Assembly: GCF_009931615.1 (NCBI RefSeq)
Contig: NZ_CP046620.1
Location: 1,999,501-2,063,500 of the forward strand
DNA: 64,000 bases
Reading direction: 5' to 3'
From: Algicella marina
GTDB taxonomy: Bacteria > Pseudomonadota > Alphaproteobacteria > Rhodobacterales > Rhodobacteraceae
A program made the position numbers and the translations under genes. Positions 34,243-43,780 of the stretch are shown in pieces; within the stretch, counting starts at the first letter, position 1; the number at the start of each line of letters is the position of its first letter. The notes below the pieces were generated by a model. It worked only from the letters and a program-made list of their open reading frames with translations, ran no database searches and had not been told where the DNA came from.

Positions 34243-36648
34243 GTGAGCCGGTCCGGTTCCATGCAGGATGTCAGCCGGTTGCAGCTGTTGTCGGAATACG
34301 CGCCCCGCGCAGGCAAGCAGGACGAACTGATGCTGCCAAATGGCGGTATTCGCCCGGTCTGGCGGGATTTTATCGAGCATCTGAGCCGTTTTACGCCCGA
34401 CGATCTCACAACCCGTTTTGCGCGCGGAAACCAATATCTGCGCGACGCCGGTGTGCTCTTCCGCCACTACGATGATACTGTCTCCTCGGAACGAGACTGG
34501 CCGCTAAGCCACATTCCTGTCGTCATAGACGGCAGCGAATGGGAGGAGATTTCGACTGGTCTGGTTCAGCGCGCCGATCTGCTTGAGACGGTGGTGCAGG
34601 ATGTCTACGGCAACAACGAACTTGTCGCCGCCGGTCACTTGCCGGCAACTCTTCTGACGCAGAACCCCGCCTGGCTGCGCCCTATGGTCGGCGTCAGCCC
34701 GGCAGGCGGCAACTTCCTCAATTTCCTGGCCTTCGAGATCGGTCGCGGGCCAGATGGCAAATGGTGGGTCATCTCCGACATGATCGAGGCGCCGTCGGGC
34801 GCCGGTTTCGCCATTGAAAATCGGGTGGCCATGAGCCGCGTCTTTCCGAACTTCTTTGCAAACGCGAAGATTCACCGCCTCGCCACCTTCTTCCAGGAGT
34901 TTCAGAAAAGCCTTTTCGATTACCGCGGCAACAGCAAAGGCCAAATCGCCGTGCTTTCGCCCGGCCCGATGAACGACAGCTATTTTGAGCACGCCTATCT
35001 TGCGCGTTATCTTGGCCTGCTACTCGTCGAAGGCGAGGATCTCACCGTCCAGAACGGACAGGCCATGGTCCGTACCGTGTCCGGCCCCATGCCGCTGTCG
35101 ATGCTCTGGCGTCGGATATCCGGCCCGCAATGCGATCCGCTCGAGTTCAATGCAGACAGCCAGATCGGCACCCCCGGCCTGCTGGAGGCAGTCCGAAGGC
35201 GAAACCTCAGCGTCGTCAATGCCCTTGGTGCCGGAGTGCTGGAGACACGGGCGCTCATGGCTTTCCTACCGAGAATCTCCCGTGAAGTGCTTGGGCAACC
35301 ACTTCGCATTCCGAATGTCGCAACTTGGTGGTGCGGCCAACCCGGAGAGCAAACTCACGTCATCGAAAACCGCGCCAAAATGATGATAGGTTCAGCTTTC
35401 TCGACCACACCGCTAATTTCCGATCCCCATGGTATCATACTGGCCGAGGATCCGAACTTCCGGCAGGACGAAGGTGTCACCGAACTGCTGCGGACAAAGG
35501 GGCGCGAACTCGTCGGCCAGGAGGCCGTGACCCTCTCGACTACGCCAGTATGGGAAGATGGACATCTCGTCGCCCGCCCGATGTGCCTGCGTGTCTTCCT
35601 GGGTCGCACGTCCGACGGCTGGCGCGTGATGCCCGGCGGTTACGCACGTGTAAGTGCAGGCACTGACACGAAAGTCTTCGCAATGCAGCGCGGTGGCAAG
35701 GTCGCCGATGTCTGGGTAGCCAGCGACCGGCCAGTCGAAAAGGCCAGCCTTCTGGCCGTGGCCCGTGAAAGCCATGCGAACCAGTCCCTCAGCCGCGCAC
35801 TGCCGAGCCGTGCCGCCGACAACCTCTATTGGCTCGGACGCTATGTAGAACGCGCGGAACTCAACATGCGCCTGTTCCGCGCCTATTATGGCCGCGTCCG
35901 AGATGGTGCGCCTGAAAACTCTCCCCTTCTCTCTTTCATGCGGGCAACTCTGCTGGGTGGCGCGAAAGCGGACGCCGCCGTTCTGGCCCGTCGTTTCGAG
36001 GCACCGCTCGAACGTGCACTTCACGCCGCCGGCAAGGTTGGTGACCGTTTCTCACCGGATGGAATGATGGCACTGAAGGAGCTCGACCAGACAGCAAGCC
36101 GGCTGCGAGACATGGACATTCCGCTGGACGAGAAGCCTCGCGACATCAGTCTGCTTCTGCGTCAGATCACCGGGTTTGCTGGCCTCGTCCATGAAAACAT
36201 GTTCCGTTCGCTCGGCTGGCGCTTCCTCAGCCTCGGCTTCTCGCTCGAGCGCGCCACCAACATGTGCTACCTGTTGCCGGCTCTCGTAAGTGCCGACGCA
36301 CCCGATGGCGCCCTCGATCTCGCGCTGGAGATTGGCGACAGTACCATCTCCCACCGCGCGCGGTACTCAGTCACGGCATCGCCTCGCAGTGTGCTCGACC
36401 TTCTTGCGCTCGATGAACGCAATCCTCGTGCAATTCACTATCACATCTCCCGCGCCCGCAGTCATGTCTCCGAACTTCCCGGCAACTCCCGCGATCACGC
36501 CATGACCGACGTCGCCCGTAAGGCATTGCAACTCGAAACAAGTCTCGCGGTGGAAACATCCGAGACTTTCGAACCCGACAGCCTCCACACTCTCGAAAGC
36601 GAGCTCCGAGACTTCTCCGAACTCATTTCACGCGCACATCTGGTATAG
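34243..36648 (+). CDS. Circularly permuted ATP-grasp and alpha-E domain fusion protein
   Basis: An 801-residue protein. Residues 1-510 form the circularly permuted ATP-grasp type 2 domain (COG2308): RDFIEHLSRF, GVLFRHYDD, QRADLLETVVQDVYG, ISDMIEAPSGAGFAIENR, and NVATWWCGQP followed by a later RPMCLRVFL. Residues about 515-800 form the all-helical alpha-E domain (COG2307), starting LPSRAADNLYWLGRYVERAELNMRL. In many bacteria these are separate genes; here they are fused. The start is a GTG two bases after the preceding stop; an ATG six codons later is an alternative. It is predicted to ligate amino-acid-like units with ATP. Confidence 0.85.
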   Translation: MSRSGSMQDVSRLQLLSEYAPRAGKQDELMLPNGGIRPVWRDFIEHLSRFTPDDLTTRFARGNQYLRDAGVLFRHYDDTVSSERDWPLSHIPVVIDGSEWEEISTGLVQRADLLETVVQDVYGNNELVAAGHLPATLLTQNPAWLRPMVGVSPAGGNFLNFLAFEIGRGPDGKWWVISDMIEAPSGAGFAIENRVAMSRVFPNFFANAKIHRLATFFQEFQKSLFDYRGNSKGQIAVLSPGPMNDSYFEHAYLARYLGLLLVEGEDLTVQNGQAMVRTVSGPMPLSMLWRRISGPQCDPLEFNADSQIGTPGLLEAVRRRNLSVVNALGAGVLETRALMAFLPRISREVLGQPLRIPNVATWWCGQPGEQTHVIENRAKMMIGSAFSTTPLISDPHGIILAEDPNFRQDEGVTELLRTKGRELVGQEAVTLSTTPVWEDGHLVARPMCLRVFLGRTSDGWRVMPGGYARVSAGTDTKVFAMQRGGKVADVWVASDRPVEKASLLAVARESHANQSLSRALPSRAADNLYWLGRYVERAELNMRLFRAYYGRVRDGAPENSPLLSFMRATLLGGAKADAAVLARRFEAPLERALHAAGKVGDRFSPDGMMALKELDQTASRLRDMDIPLDEKPRDISLLLRQITGFAGLVHENMFRSLGWRFLSLGFSLERATNMCYLLPALVSADAPDGALDLALEIGDSTISHRARYSVTASPRSVLDLLALDERNPRAIHYHISRARSHVSELPGNSRDHAMTDVARKALQLETSLAVETSETFEPDSLHTLESELRDFSELISRAHLV

Positions 36649-36656
36649 GCACCGTC

Positions 36657-37535
36657 ATGCTCTACGATGTCAGGTTGAACATAACGCACGTCTACGAAAC
36701 GCCTGCGGCCGCCAGCCGACATATGATCCGTGTTTTGCCAAAAACATTTGCCCCCCGCCAACGCGTCAACGCCCACTTGGTGGAAATCCTGCCCGGGCCA
36801 TCAGAACGCAGCGAGCTCCGGGACTTCTTCGGCAACACAGCCACCTCCGTCGCCCATTTCGCACCTCACTCCCGAATGGAAATTCGCATGGCATGCAGGG
36901 TGGAGGTTCAGGATCCCGGTGCCTTCATCGACCTCTCGCCGGATCTGAATGCCATACGCACTGAAATTGCCCAACGCCGAGACCTTGGGCCAAATTCGCC
37001 GATGCATTACCTCGGCCCGTCACCGCGTCTCACGCCCAATTCCGAAATCTCTGCCTTCGCCGCCGGTCAAGTTCTGTCGAGCGATTCCGCTGCCTCCACG
37101 GCGGTCCGTCTGGGCCGGGCCCTCCATGACGAAATCACTTTCGACGCCACCGCCACAACCGTAGACACCGATCCGCTGGAAGCCTTTCGTCTGCGACGCG
37201 GTGTCTGTCAGGACATATCTCACATCATGATCATCGGCCTTCGGTCACTGGGCATCCCGGCTGCTTACGTCAGCGGCTACTTGCGCACGTTGCCACCCGA
37301 GGGCGGCGTACGACTTGAAGGCGCGGATGCCATGCATGCCTGGGTCAGCGCATGGTGCGGCGCCAATCAGGGCTGGATCGAATACGATCCCACCAACGCA
37401 ACCCTCGTTGGCGCCGATCATATCGTCGTTGGGTACGGCCGCGATTACGGCGATGTCAGCCCTGTGATCGGGCATCTGAGAGCATCCGGTGGACAACGCA
37501 GCAGCCAGTCAGTGGATGTCGCGCCGGCGCACTGA
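36657..37535 (+). CDS. Transglutaminase-like cysteine protease family protein
   Basis: A 292-residue protein with the same fold as the N-terminus of the gene at 30890: an N-terminal beta domain, then the catalytic triad C184 (RGVCQDISHI), H227 (DAMHAWVSAW) and D244 (YDPTNA). GIPAAYVSGYL precedes the His, as usual. It starts eight bases after the ATP-grasp gene and completes the three-gene set. The group in other bacteria often also carries an Anbu proteasome-like peptidase, which I do not see here. It is probably a peptidase or amide-transfer enzyme working on the product of its neighbours. Confidence 0.88.
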   Translation: MLYDVRLNITHVYETPAAASRHMIRVLPKTFAPRQRVNAHLVEILPGPSERSELRDFFGNTATSVAHFAPHSRMEIRMACRVEVQDPGAFIDLSPDLNAIRTEIAQRRDLGPNSPMHYLGPSPRLTPNSEISAFAAGQVLSSDSAASTAVRLGRALHDEITFDATATTVDTDPLEAFRLRRGVCQDISHIMIIGLRSLGIPAAYVSGYLRTLPPEGGVRLEGADAMHAWVSAWCGANQGWIEYDPTNATLVGADHIVVGYGRDYGDVSPVIGHLRASGGQRSSQSVDVAPAH

Positions 37536-37537
37536 CT

Positions 37538-37735
37538 TCAATTTCCGTAACTTGCCGCCGTCTCCAGCAGGGCGCTCAACCGCCCGGCATCTCCTATTTC
37601 ATTCGCCATCAGCAGCACCAATCTCGCATTCAGCGCGTGGCTTTGCTCCTCGCTGCGACTTTCGTGAGCCCGCATCAGACCCTCATAAAAGTCGTCCCCC
37701 GCAGCCCCCAGGCCATCCGCCATAATCTCTCGCAT
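37538..37735 (-). CDS. DUF2783 family small protein
   Basis: A 65-residue acidic helical protein with the pattern DDFYEGLMRAHESRSEEQSHALNARLVLLMANEIGD (in pieces), which I recognise as DUF2783. These small proteins commonly sit beside flavin monooxygenases of aromatic degradation. Its ATG overlaps the stop of the monooxygenase gene by one base (TGATG), so translation is coupled. The function is unknown; a chaperone or partner of the monooxygenase is a guess. It is the last gene of the homogentisate operon. Confidence 0.75.
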   Translation of the reverse strand: MREIMADGLGAAGDDFYEGLMRAHESRSEEQSHALNARLVLLMANEIGDAGRLSALLETAASYGN

Positions 37736-39345
37736 CAGACCGTTTCCTCTTCCTTTGCTATTCTCAGGCAGCGCGAAACCGCCGCGCCGACACCCGCCTT
37801 TGTCGGAGTTTCGAATACTGCGATCACATGACCGTCCGGACGGAAGAGGAAGGCCCGACCCGTACCGTAACGCGCCTCTGCCAAACGGCCGTCATCTGCC
37901 AGACAGGTGTAGGGTTTGCCGCTTTGCCCAATCCCAATTCGGCGTACGCCGGCAACATCGGGCAAGACAACCTCACCGAAGCCGACCAGAGTGAACCCGC
38001 CGTGGACATGGTGGATCAACCAATCCCCCGCCACCGGTAAATCAACCGCTGCCATGCCCGGGATGATGGCGCATCCGTCGATCCCTGCATCTTCCATCCC
38101 CGGCAAGATACATGGCACGGACAGCCGGCCCGAGTTGATCAAGCGCCGCGCAAATGGCTGATCATGCGCCATGCGCAGCGTTTCGGCTCGAAACAGCGCC
38201 TCCACAGGCGTTTTCGGCGTCATGAAATTGGTCGCGCGGGCTGAATTTGCTATGTTCTCATCTGCGGCAAGCCCTCGTTCGCGATCATAAGTTTCCAACA
38301 AATCGAGACCTGCATCCCCTCTCACCACGGCCGCCAGTTTCCAGCCGAGGTTATCGGCGTCCTGTATCCCTCCGTTGCCGCCTCGTGCACCGAAGGGCGA
38401 TACGACATGCGCACTGTCCCCGACAAAAAATACGCGCCCGTGCGCGAAATGAGCTAGGCGGGCGCAACGGAAACGATAGACGCTCATCCAGTCCAGTCGG
38501 AAGTGTCGATCCCCGACGATTTCACGAATCCGCGGCTTCACACGTTCCTCTGTTGCCTCTGTTCTGGCATCCGTGCCGCGCGACAACTGCAAGTCTATCC
38601 TGTAGATATCGTCTGGTTGTCGATGCAGCAACGCCGACTTACCGTCATGAAACGGAGGGTCGAACCAGAACCAGCGTTCCGGCGGTCCGTCGCCGAAGGG
38701 ACTGTCGGGCATCTCGATGTCTGCAATCAGGAACTCCTCCTCGAAACTCTGCCCCTCGAAAGCCAGCCCCATCCGCTGCCGTGTCGGTGAGTTCGCGCCG
38801 TCGCAGGCGACCATCCACTCGGCATCCATCACGTATTTGCCCTCGGGAGTTTCTACGCTCAGCCGAACATGCGGACCCTGATCTTCATGGTCGGTTACGC
38901 GAGACAAAAATCGCAAGTCTATCAGGTCCGGGAATTCAAGCGCCCGCTCGATCAGATACTCTTCGACATAGTATTGCTGAAGATTGATGAACGCCGGATA
39001 CCGGTGGCCGTCTTCAGGCAACAGGTCAAAGCTGCAGACTTCATCGTCTCCATGAAACAGCCGCCCCACCTGCCACGTCACGCCTTTGGCAAGCATCCGT
39101 TCGCCCACGCCAAGCCGATCGAAAATTTCCAGAGTACGCTTCGCCCAGCAGATCGCCCGTGACCCGACAGAGACGACATTGTTGTCGTCTAGAACAACCG
39201 AAGAAACACCACGCTGCGCCAGATCGATCGCCAGCGTCAGCCCGACGGGACCGGCGCCAACGATCGCAACCTTGTGCGTCCCGCACCAACCCTCCATTTC
39301 CGGCGGGCGAACGAACGGTCGCGGGGCGTAGGTGTATGCCGGCAT
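37735..39345 (-). CDS. FAD-dependent aromatic monooxygenase (MhpA/PHBH-type)
   Basis: A 536-residue class A flavoprotein hydroxylase. The FAD Rossmann motif VAIVGAGPVGLTLAIDLA is near residues 28-45, DG motif ACDGANSPTRQRMG near 185, and GD motif FFVGDSAHVVSPFGARGGNG near 310. Such enzymes use NAD(P)H and O2 to hydroxylate a phenolic ring. Placed in an operon with homogentisate dioxygenase, it may form homogentisate from a hydroxyphenylacetate, or supply another ring compound to the pathway; the substrate cannot be read from the sequence. GAGGACAGG precedes the ATG. It is nine bases downstream of the DinB-like gene. Confidence 0.85.
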   Translation of the reverse strand: MPAYTYAPRPFVRPPEMEGWCGTHKVAIVGAGPVGLTLAIDLAQRGVSSVVLDDNNVVSVGSRAICWAKRTLEIFDRLGVGERMLAKGVTWQVGRLFHGDDEVCSFDLLPEDGHRYPAFINLQQYYVEEYLIERALEFPDLIDLRFLSRVTDHEDQGPHVRLSVETPEGKYVMDAEWMVACDGANSPTRQRMGLAFEGQSFEEEFLIADIEMPDSPFGDGPPERWFWFDPPFHDGKSALLHRQPDDIYRIDLQLSRGTDARTEATEERVKPRIREIVGDRHFRLDWMSVYRFRCARLAHFAHGRVFFVGDSAHVVSPFGARGGNGGIQDADNLGWKLAAVVRGDAGLDLLETYDRERGLAADENIANSARATNFMTPKTPVEALFRAETLRMAHDQPFARRLINSGRLSVPCILPGMEDAGIDGCAIIPGMAAVDLPVAGDWLIHHVHGGFTLVGFGEVVLPDVAGVRRIGIGQSGKPYTCLADDGRLAEARYGTGRAFLFRPDGHVIAVFETPTKAGVGAAVSRCLRIAKEEETV

Positions 39346-39354
39346 CGCCTGTCC

Positions 39355-39873
39355 TCAGTTTATCCAGACCTTCGCCGAAGGTACTCGCCCATATTCGAGG
39401 TGAAAGTCGTCAAGTTGCGGCGGTTTGACCCCGGCATCCTGCAGCTGAACATGTGCCTGTCCGCGATGGTGCACCTGGTGCTGGAACAGATGCAGTAGTA
39501 ACGCGTCCACCCTCTCTGCCACCCTGCCGCTATCGCGCACAGTATCGCGCATCTCCGTCAGCGATCCATCCGTCAACCCCTCGCACAGCGCAATCAGCCG
39601 CGCGTCTGCCGACGCCTGTTCGGCGGCCATCGCCGCAGGGTCCTCGACGTCCGGTCTGTCGAGTTCCCCATAGGATTGCGGCGCCCCTTCAAGCGCCGAA
39701 AGATAGAAGAAATCCACCAATAGAATATGATTCAGCGTCGCACACAGAGATGGAAAGAAACCCGGTCGCGGCGCCGTGAAGTCAACCAAGCTCAGTTTGG
39801 CAACCGCATCATATAGGGTCGCGTTCGCCCAGGCATTGTTCTTTGCCATGAGCACGAAATGCGCCGTACTCAT
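39355..39873 (-). CDS. DinB/YfiT-superfamily metal-binding protein
   Basis: A 172-residue four-helix DinB-like protein with the metal ligands H49 (LNHILLVDFFY), H132 and H136 (QHQVHHRGQAH). The WANATLYDAVAKL first helix is typical. The superfamily includes thiol-dependent isomerases and transferases (for example mycothiol-dependent maleylpyruvate isomerase), so in this operon it could serve as the missing maleylacetoacetate isomerase. The start is the ATG at 39873 that overlaps the stop of the beta-lactamase-fold gene by four bases; an upstream ATG at 39891 lies inside that gene. Confidence 0.85.
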   Translation of the reverse strand: MSTAHFVLMAKNNAWANATLYDAVAKLSLVDFTAPRPGFFPSLCATLNHILLVDFFYLSALEGAPQSYGELDRPDVEDPAAMAAEQASADARLIALCEGLTDGSLTEMRDTVRDSGRVAERVDALLLHLFQHQVHHRGQAHVQLQDAGVKPPQLDDFHLEYGRVPSAKVWIN

Positions 39874-40820
39874 CCCTGCAGCGCCTCCCACATGGCGGCG
39901 TCACGCTCGGCAGTCCAGATGCGCGGCGTGTCCATCCCCAGCGCCTCGTCATAGGCCCGGGCCACATTGAATGGCAGGCAATGTTCGTAGATCGCATAAT
40001 CACCGAACTTCGGATCGCATATCTGCCGACAGGCCGCCATGGCTTCTTTCAAGCTGCCTTGTCGATACGCCACGGGGGCAACGGAGCGATAGGTTGAAGT
40101 CACGAAGTCGGCCGTACTGTCCAGTGCCGCGTCCACCATCTCTCGCCCGACCAGCGCATCGCCCCGCCCCGGCGCGATTGCATCGACTTGCCGTGCGCGT
40201 ATTCGCTCCAGCGTTGCCGGCCAATCGCCATAATGTCCATCGCCGCAATAGCAGGCGGAGTGGTACTCCACGATGTCGCCTGTGAACATCACGTTCTGAT
40301 CACCGACATAAATCACGGCATCTCCCGCTGTATGCGCGCGACCAAGCTGCATGATATCAATCCGCCGCTTGCCGAGATAAACACTCATCGACCCGGTGAA
40401 AGTGGATGTCGGCCATGTCAGCCCGGGTATTTCCTCATGCCCCTGGAACAGTCGTGGAAACCGCGTGAATTCGCTTTCCCAGTCTTCCTTACCCCGCTCG
40501 GCGACCATGGATCGCGCGGTATCCGACATGATGATCTGCTCTGCACCATATTCCGCGGCTCCGAGAACCCGAACGGCGTGATAATGTGTCAGCACCAAAT
40601 GGCTGATCGGCTTGTCAGTCACACCGCGCACGCACTCGATTACCTTTCGCGCCAGCCGCGGGGTCGCCTGCGCCTCGACGATCATAACGCTGTCGTCGCC
40701 GATGATCACGCCGGTGTTCGGATCGCCTTCAGCGGTGAAGGCATAGAGGCCGCGGCCCACTTCAGTGAAACTGATCTTTTTTTCACTCATGTCACCCTGC
40801 GACGCGAAAACCTTGCTCAT
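39870..40820 (-). CDS. Metallo-beta-lactamase-fold protein with altered zinc motif
   Basis: A 316-residue MBL-fold protein. The first metal motif reads THYHAVR (H79, H81), so the usual Asp and His of HxHxDH are Val83 and Arg84. Later ligands GRAHTAGD and FTGDIVEYHS are present, so one metal site may be kept while the second is lost or changed. A C-terminal helical extension (about residues 215-316) ends IWTAERDAAMWEALQG. The start ATG overlaps the fumarylacetoacetase stop by four bases. The function is unknown; location suggests hydrolysis of a thioester or lactone in aromatic catabolism. Confidence 0.8.
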   Translation of the reverse strand: MSKVFASQGDMSEKKISFTEVGRGLYAFTAEGDPNTGVIIGDDSVMIVEAQATPRLARKVIECVRGVTDKPISHLVLTHYHAVRVLGAAEYGAEQIIMSDTARSMVAERGKEDWESEFTRFPRLFQGHEEIPGLTWPTSTFTGSMSVYLGKRRIDIMQLGRAHTAGDAVIYVGDQNVMFTGDIVEYHSACYCGDGHYGDWPATLERIRARQVDAIAPGRGDALVGREMVDAALDSTADFVTSTYRSVAPVAYRQGSLKEAMAACRQICDPKFGDYAIYEHCLPFNVARAYDEALGMDTPRIWTAERDAAMWEALQG

Positions 40821-41776
40821 ATTGCCTCTACCTTCTGCGAAATTCTGCCAAAGATGGTGCGGCCCTCGCCGTCCTCCATCCACATCTCCACCTGGTCGCC
40901 AGGATGAAGGAAACGCGTCTTCGGGCCACCATGCAGCAGCGTTTCCACCACTCGCTGCTCGGCGATGCATGAATAACCACGTCCACCCTCAGACACTGGC
41001 CGTCCCGGCCCGCCGGCTTCCTTGTTGGAAACGGTGCCGGAGCCGATGATCGTACCCGCCGCCAACGCGCGCGTCTTCGCCGCATGCGCGATAAGCGTTG
41101 GAAAATCGAACGTCATATCCTCTCCGGCTTCTGCCCTTCCGAACGGTATTCCGTTCAGGTCAATGCACAACCGCCCGTGCATTCGCCCGCCATCCCAGCC
41201 TGGCAAGATGTCCGGTGTCACAGCCAATGGCGAGAAAGCACAAGCCGGTTTTGATTGGACGAATCCGAAGCCCTTGGCCAACTCTCCCGGAATCAGGTTA
41301 CGGAGCGATACGTCGTTGCACAGCATAACAAAGCGGATCGCATCCGCCGCTTCCGTTACACTGGCCCCCATTCGCACGGGCCCGGTGATCACGGCAATCT
41401 CACCCTCGAAATCAATCCCCCATTCGGGGTCTCCGACAATTGCCTGACAAGGTCCGAGGAACCCGTCAGAACCGCCTTGATACATCAGCGGGTCGGTCCA
41501 AAAACTATCGGGCATGGTCGCGCCCCTTGCCTTTCTGACAAGTTCCACGTGGTTCACATAGGCCGACCCATCGAGAAACTGGTAGGCGCGCGGCAGCGGC
41601 GCTGAGCAGTCCGCCGCATCGAAAACCACCTCCTCGCCGACCGCCTCCACCGGCGCCCCGTCCAGCACCGCTTGCAAGCTTGGTGCGCTTGCCGGACGGG
41701 CCGATAGCAGATCATCGGCCACTATCACTAGTCGTCCGTCCGGTGCGCCGTCCTGTCGAAGGGTCGCGAGTTTCAC
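40817..41776 (-). CDS. fahA: Fumarylacetoacetate hydrolase family protein
   Basis: A 319-residue FAH-family enzyme that splits fumarylacetoacetate into fumarate and acetoacetate, the last step of the homogentisate pathway. The FAH core includes [11 protein letters not shown] (metal-binding Glu), [30 protein letters not shown] and [11 protein letters not shown], a pattern of the longer bacterial fumarylacetoacetases. Both ends overlap neighbours by four bases: hmgA upstream and the MBL-fold gene downstream. The location makes the assignment firmer than the sequence alone. Confidence 0.88.
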   Translation of the reverse strand: MKLATLRQDGAPDGRLVIVADDLLSARPASAPSLQAVLDGAPVEAVGEEVVFDAADCSAPLPRAYQFLDGSAYVNHVELVRKARGATMPDSFWTDPLMYQGGSDGFLGPCQAIVGDPEWGIDFEGEIAVITGPVRMGASVTEAADAIRFVMLCNDVSLRNLIPGELAKGFGFVQSKPACAFSPLAVTPDILPGWDGGRMHGRLCIDLNGIPFGRAEAGEDMTFDFPTLIAHAAKTRALAAGTIIGSGTVSNKEAGGPGRPVSEGGRGYSCIAEQRVVETLLHGGPKTRFLHPGDQVEMWMEDGEGRTIFGRISQKVEAI

Positions 41777-43134
41777 ATCCCCTCCGGCGTGCCGTTGAAA
41801 TGCTTCTTCAATCCGTTCCAGCAGTCGATGTAATCATCCTGCAACGGCGCTTCCTTCGCAGCGAATTCCGTGAGGTGCTGCGGAAACCGTGTCTCGAACA
41901 TGAATGACATGGTGTTTTCCAGCTTGCCCGGTTTCAAGTCCGCGTTGCTTGCTCCTTCGAACGCATCTTTATCTGGCCCATGCGGCAACATCATATTGTG
42001 CAAACTCATGCCACCGGGGACGAAACCCTTTGGTTTGGCATCGTATTGGCCATAGATATTGCCCATCAGTTCAGACATGACGTTCTTGTGGTACCACGGC
42101 GGACGGAACGTATTTTCCGCCACCATCCATCGATCGCGAAACAAGACGAAGTCGATGTTAGCTGTGCCCTCCACCCCGGAAGGTGCCGTCAGCACGGTGA
42201 ATATAGATGGGTCCGGGTGGTCGAAGAGTATGGCTCCTACCGGACAATAGGTGTTCAGGTCATACTTTACCGGCGCATAATTGCCATGCCATGCGACCAC
42301 GTCCAGCGGTGAATGGCCGATCCGTGTCTCGTGAAACTGGCCCTGCCATTTGACAGTAACGGTACTATCCGCGTCCCGGTCTTCGAATGCCGCCACAGGC
42401 ACCTTGAAGTCGCGACGGTTGGCCATGCAGTTTGCGCCGATCGGTCCACGACCGGGCAAGGCGAACTTCTGGCCATAGTTCTCGCATACGAAACCGCGCG
42501 CCGGCCCGTCGATAACTTCCACCCTGTACACCAGACCGCGCGGCAGAATGACGATTTCGCCCACGGCGATCTCGATTACCCCAAGCTCGGTACAAAACCT
42601 CAACTGTCCATCCTGCGGCACCACCAGCAATTCACTGTCGGCAGAATAGAAATAGGCGTCCTCCATCGACGCCGTGACGAGATAGATATGGCTCGCCATT
42701 CCCGCCTGTGTGTAGACATCGCCTGCGGTCGTCATTGTTCGCATGCCCGTTAGCCACGTCAGGGTCTCCTGACTATGCGGCACAGGATCCCAGCGATATT
42801 GGCCGAGCGACGTGACATCTTCCAAAACATGCGGTGCCGATTTCCAATACGGCATGTCGATCCGCCGGAACCGTCCAGTGTGCTTTACGGACGGCCGGAT
42901 CCGATAGCACCATGTCCGCTCGTTCTGGTGGCTTGGTGCAGTGAAAGCCGTGCCGGAAAGCTGCTCGCCGTACAGGCCATAAGCACATTTCTGAGGGCTG
43001 TTTCGCCCTTCTGGCAATGCGCCCGGCAGCGCCTCGGTCTCGAAGTCATTCCCAAATCCGGGCATGTAGCCTTCGTGAAGGGCGGAAATTCCCGACATCC
43101 GGGTCAAACCTGAAATCCTGCTCTGATCGTTCAT
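41773..43134 (-). CDS. hmgA: Homogentisate 1,2-dioxygenase
   Basis: A 453-residue Fe(II) ring-cleavage enzyme converting homogentisate to maleylacetoacetate. Family signatures include [25 protein letters not shown] near the start in pieces, [39 protein letters not shown] with iron ligands, and [19 protein letters not shown]. Length matches the family (about 440-450). GGGAGG stands seven bases before the ATG. It is the first gene of a six-gene leftward operon and is divergent from a marR-type gene. Confidence 0.97.
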   Translation of the reverse strand: MNDQSRISGLTRMSGISALHEGYMPGFGNDFETEALPGALPEGRNSPQKCAYGLYGEQLSGTAFTAPSHQNERTWCYRIRPSVKHTGRFRRIDMPYWKSAPHVLEDVTSLGQYRWDPVPHSQETLTWLTGMRTMTTAGDVYTQAGMASHIYLVTASMEDAYFYSADSELLVVPQDGQLRFCTELGVIEIAVGEIVILPRGLVYRVEVIDGPARGFVCENYGQKFALPGRGPIGANCMANRRDFKVPVAAFEDRDADSTVTVKWQGQFHETRIGHSPLDVVAWHGNYAPVKYDLNTYCPVGAILFDHPDPSIFTVLTAPSGVEGTANIDFVLFRDRWMVAENTFRPPWYHKNVMSELMGNIYGQYDAKPKGFVPGGMSLHNMMLPHGPDKDAFEGASNADLKPGKLENTMSFMFETRFPQHLTEFAAKEAPLQDDYIDCWNGLKKHFNGTPEGM

Positions 43135-43195
43135 TGCAGCCTCCCTCTGTAGTGCGTTGCCCTCTCGTCGGCTTAATAGTAGATTTTGTAACTAA

Positions 43196-43209
43196 CAACG
43201 TTAATGTTG
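43196..43209. promoter_or_regulatory. Possible MarR operator
   Basis: CAAC (43196-43199) and GTTG (43206-43209) form an inverted repeat with a 6-base spacer containing GTTAAT, six bases before the marR start and within the 80-base gap to hmgA. TAGT...ACTA about 15 bases to the left forms a second short dyad. Site length is short, so this is tentative. Confidence 0.4.
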
Positions 43210-43214
43210 ACTGC

Positions 43215-43664
43215 ATGACCGACCCCGTCGAACCCTTCGATCTGACAGATTTCACGCCCTATTTGCTTAACATTGCGGCCGAGGTTGAAAGCCTCGAGTT
43301 CTCGGCAACCTACAAATCCCGCTATGGAATGACCCGACCGGAATGGCGCGTCCTCTTCCACATCGGTCGCTACGGTGACATGACGGCCAAGGACATCGGC
43401 ATCCGCGCTCGCATCCACAAGACCAAGATATCCCGCGCTGTCCGGGCACTGGAAGAGAAACGTTTCCTGACGAGGCGGACATTGCCCGATGATCGCCGCT
43501 TTGAGTTGCTCAGTCTTCGTCCGCCCGGTCGCACCGCATACCTTGATCTTGCAAATGCGGCAGCCGCCTTTGAGACGGCCCTTGTCGCACGCCTCGGCCA
43601 ACGAGATGCCAAGACATTGAAACGGGTACTACGCAAACTGGCAGATCATGGTGACAGTGAATAG
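43215..43664 (+). CDS. MarR-family transcriptional regulator
   Basis: A 149-residue regulator with the MarR winged helix: MTRPEWRVLFHIGRYGDMTAKDIGIRA (in pieces), recognition helix HKTKISRAVRALEEK, and wing RRTLPDDRRFELLSL. The start at 43215 begins the domain at a usual distance; the open frame further upstream overlaps hmgA on the other strand. Being divergent from hmgA, it most likely represses the homogentisate operon and is released by a pathway aromatic or a CoA-free intermediate. The operator candidate lies between them. Confidence 0.88.
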   Translation: MTDPVEPFDLTDFTPYLLNIAAEVESLEFSATYKSRYGMTRPEWRVLFHIGRYGDMTAKDIGIRARIHKTKISRAVRALEEKRFLTRRTLPDDRRFELLSLRPPGRTAYLDLANAAAAFETALVARLGQRDAKTLKRVLRKLADHGDSE

Positions 43665-43780
43665 TCTGAGCCCATCGCCTCGCTGCATGTTCACGCTATA
43701 ACCAATGCAACACCAAGGCCATTCCGGCCGTCCGGCACGTCATTCAGCCTGCCGCCGGAGGGACACTCAAGGAACACAAG

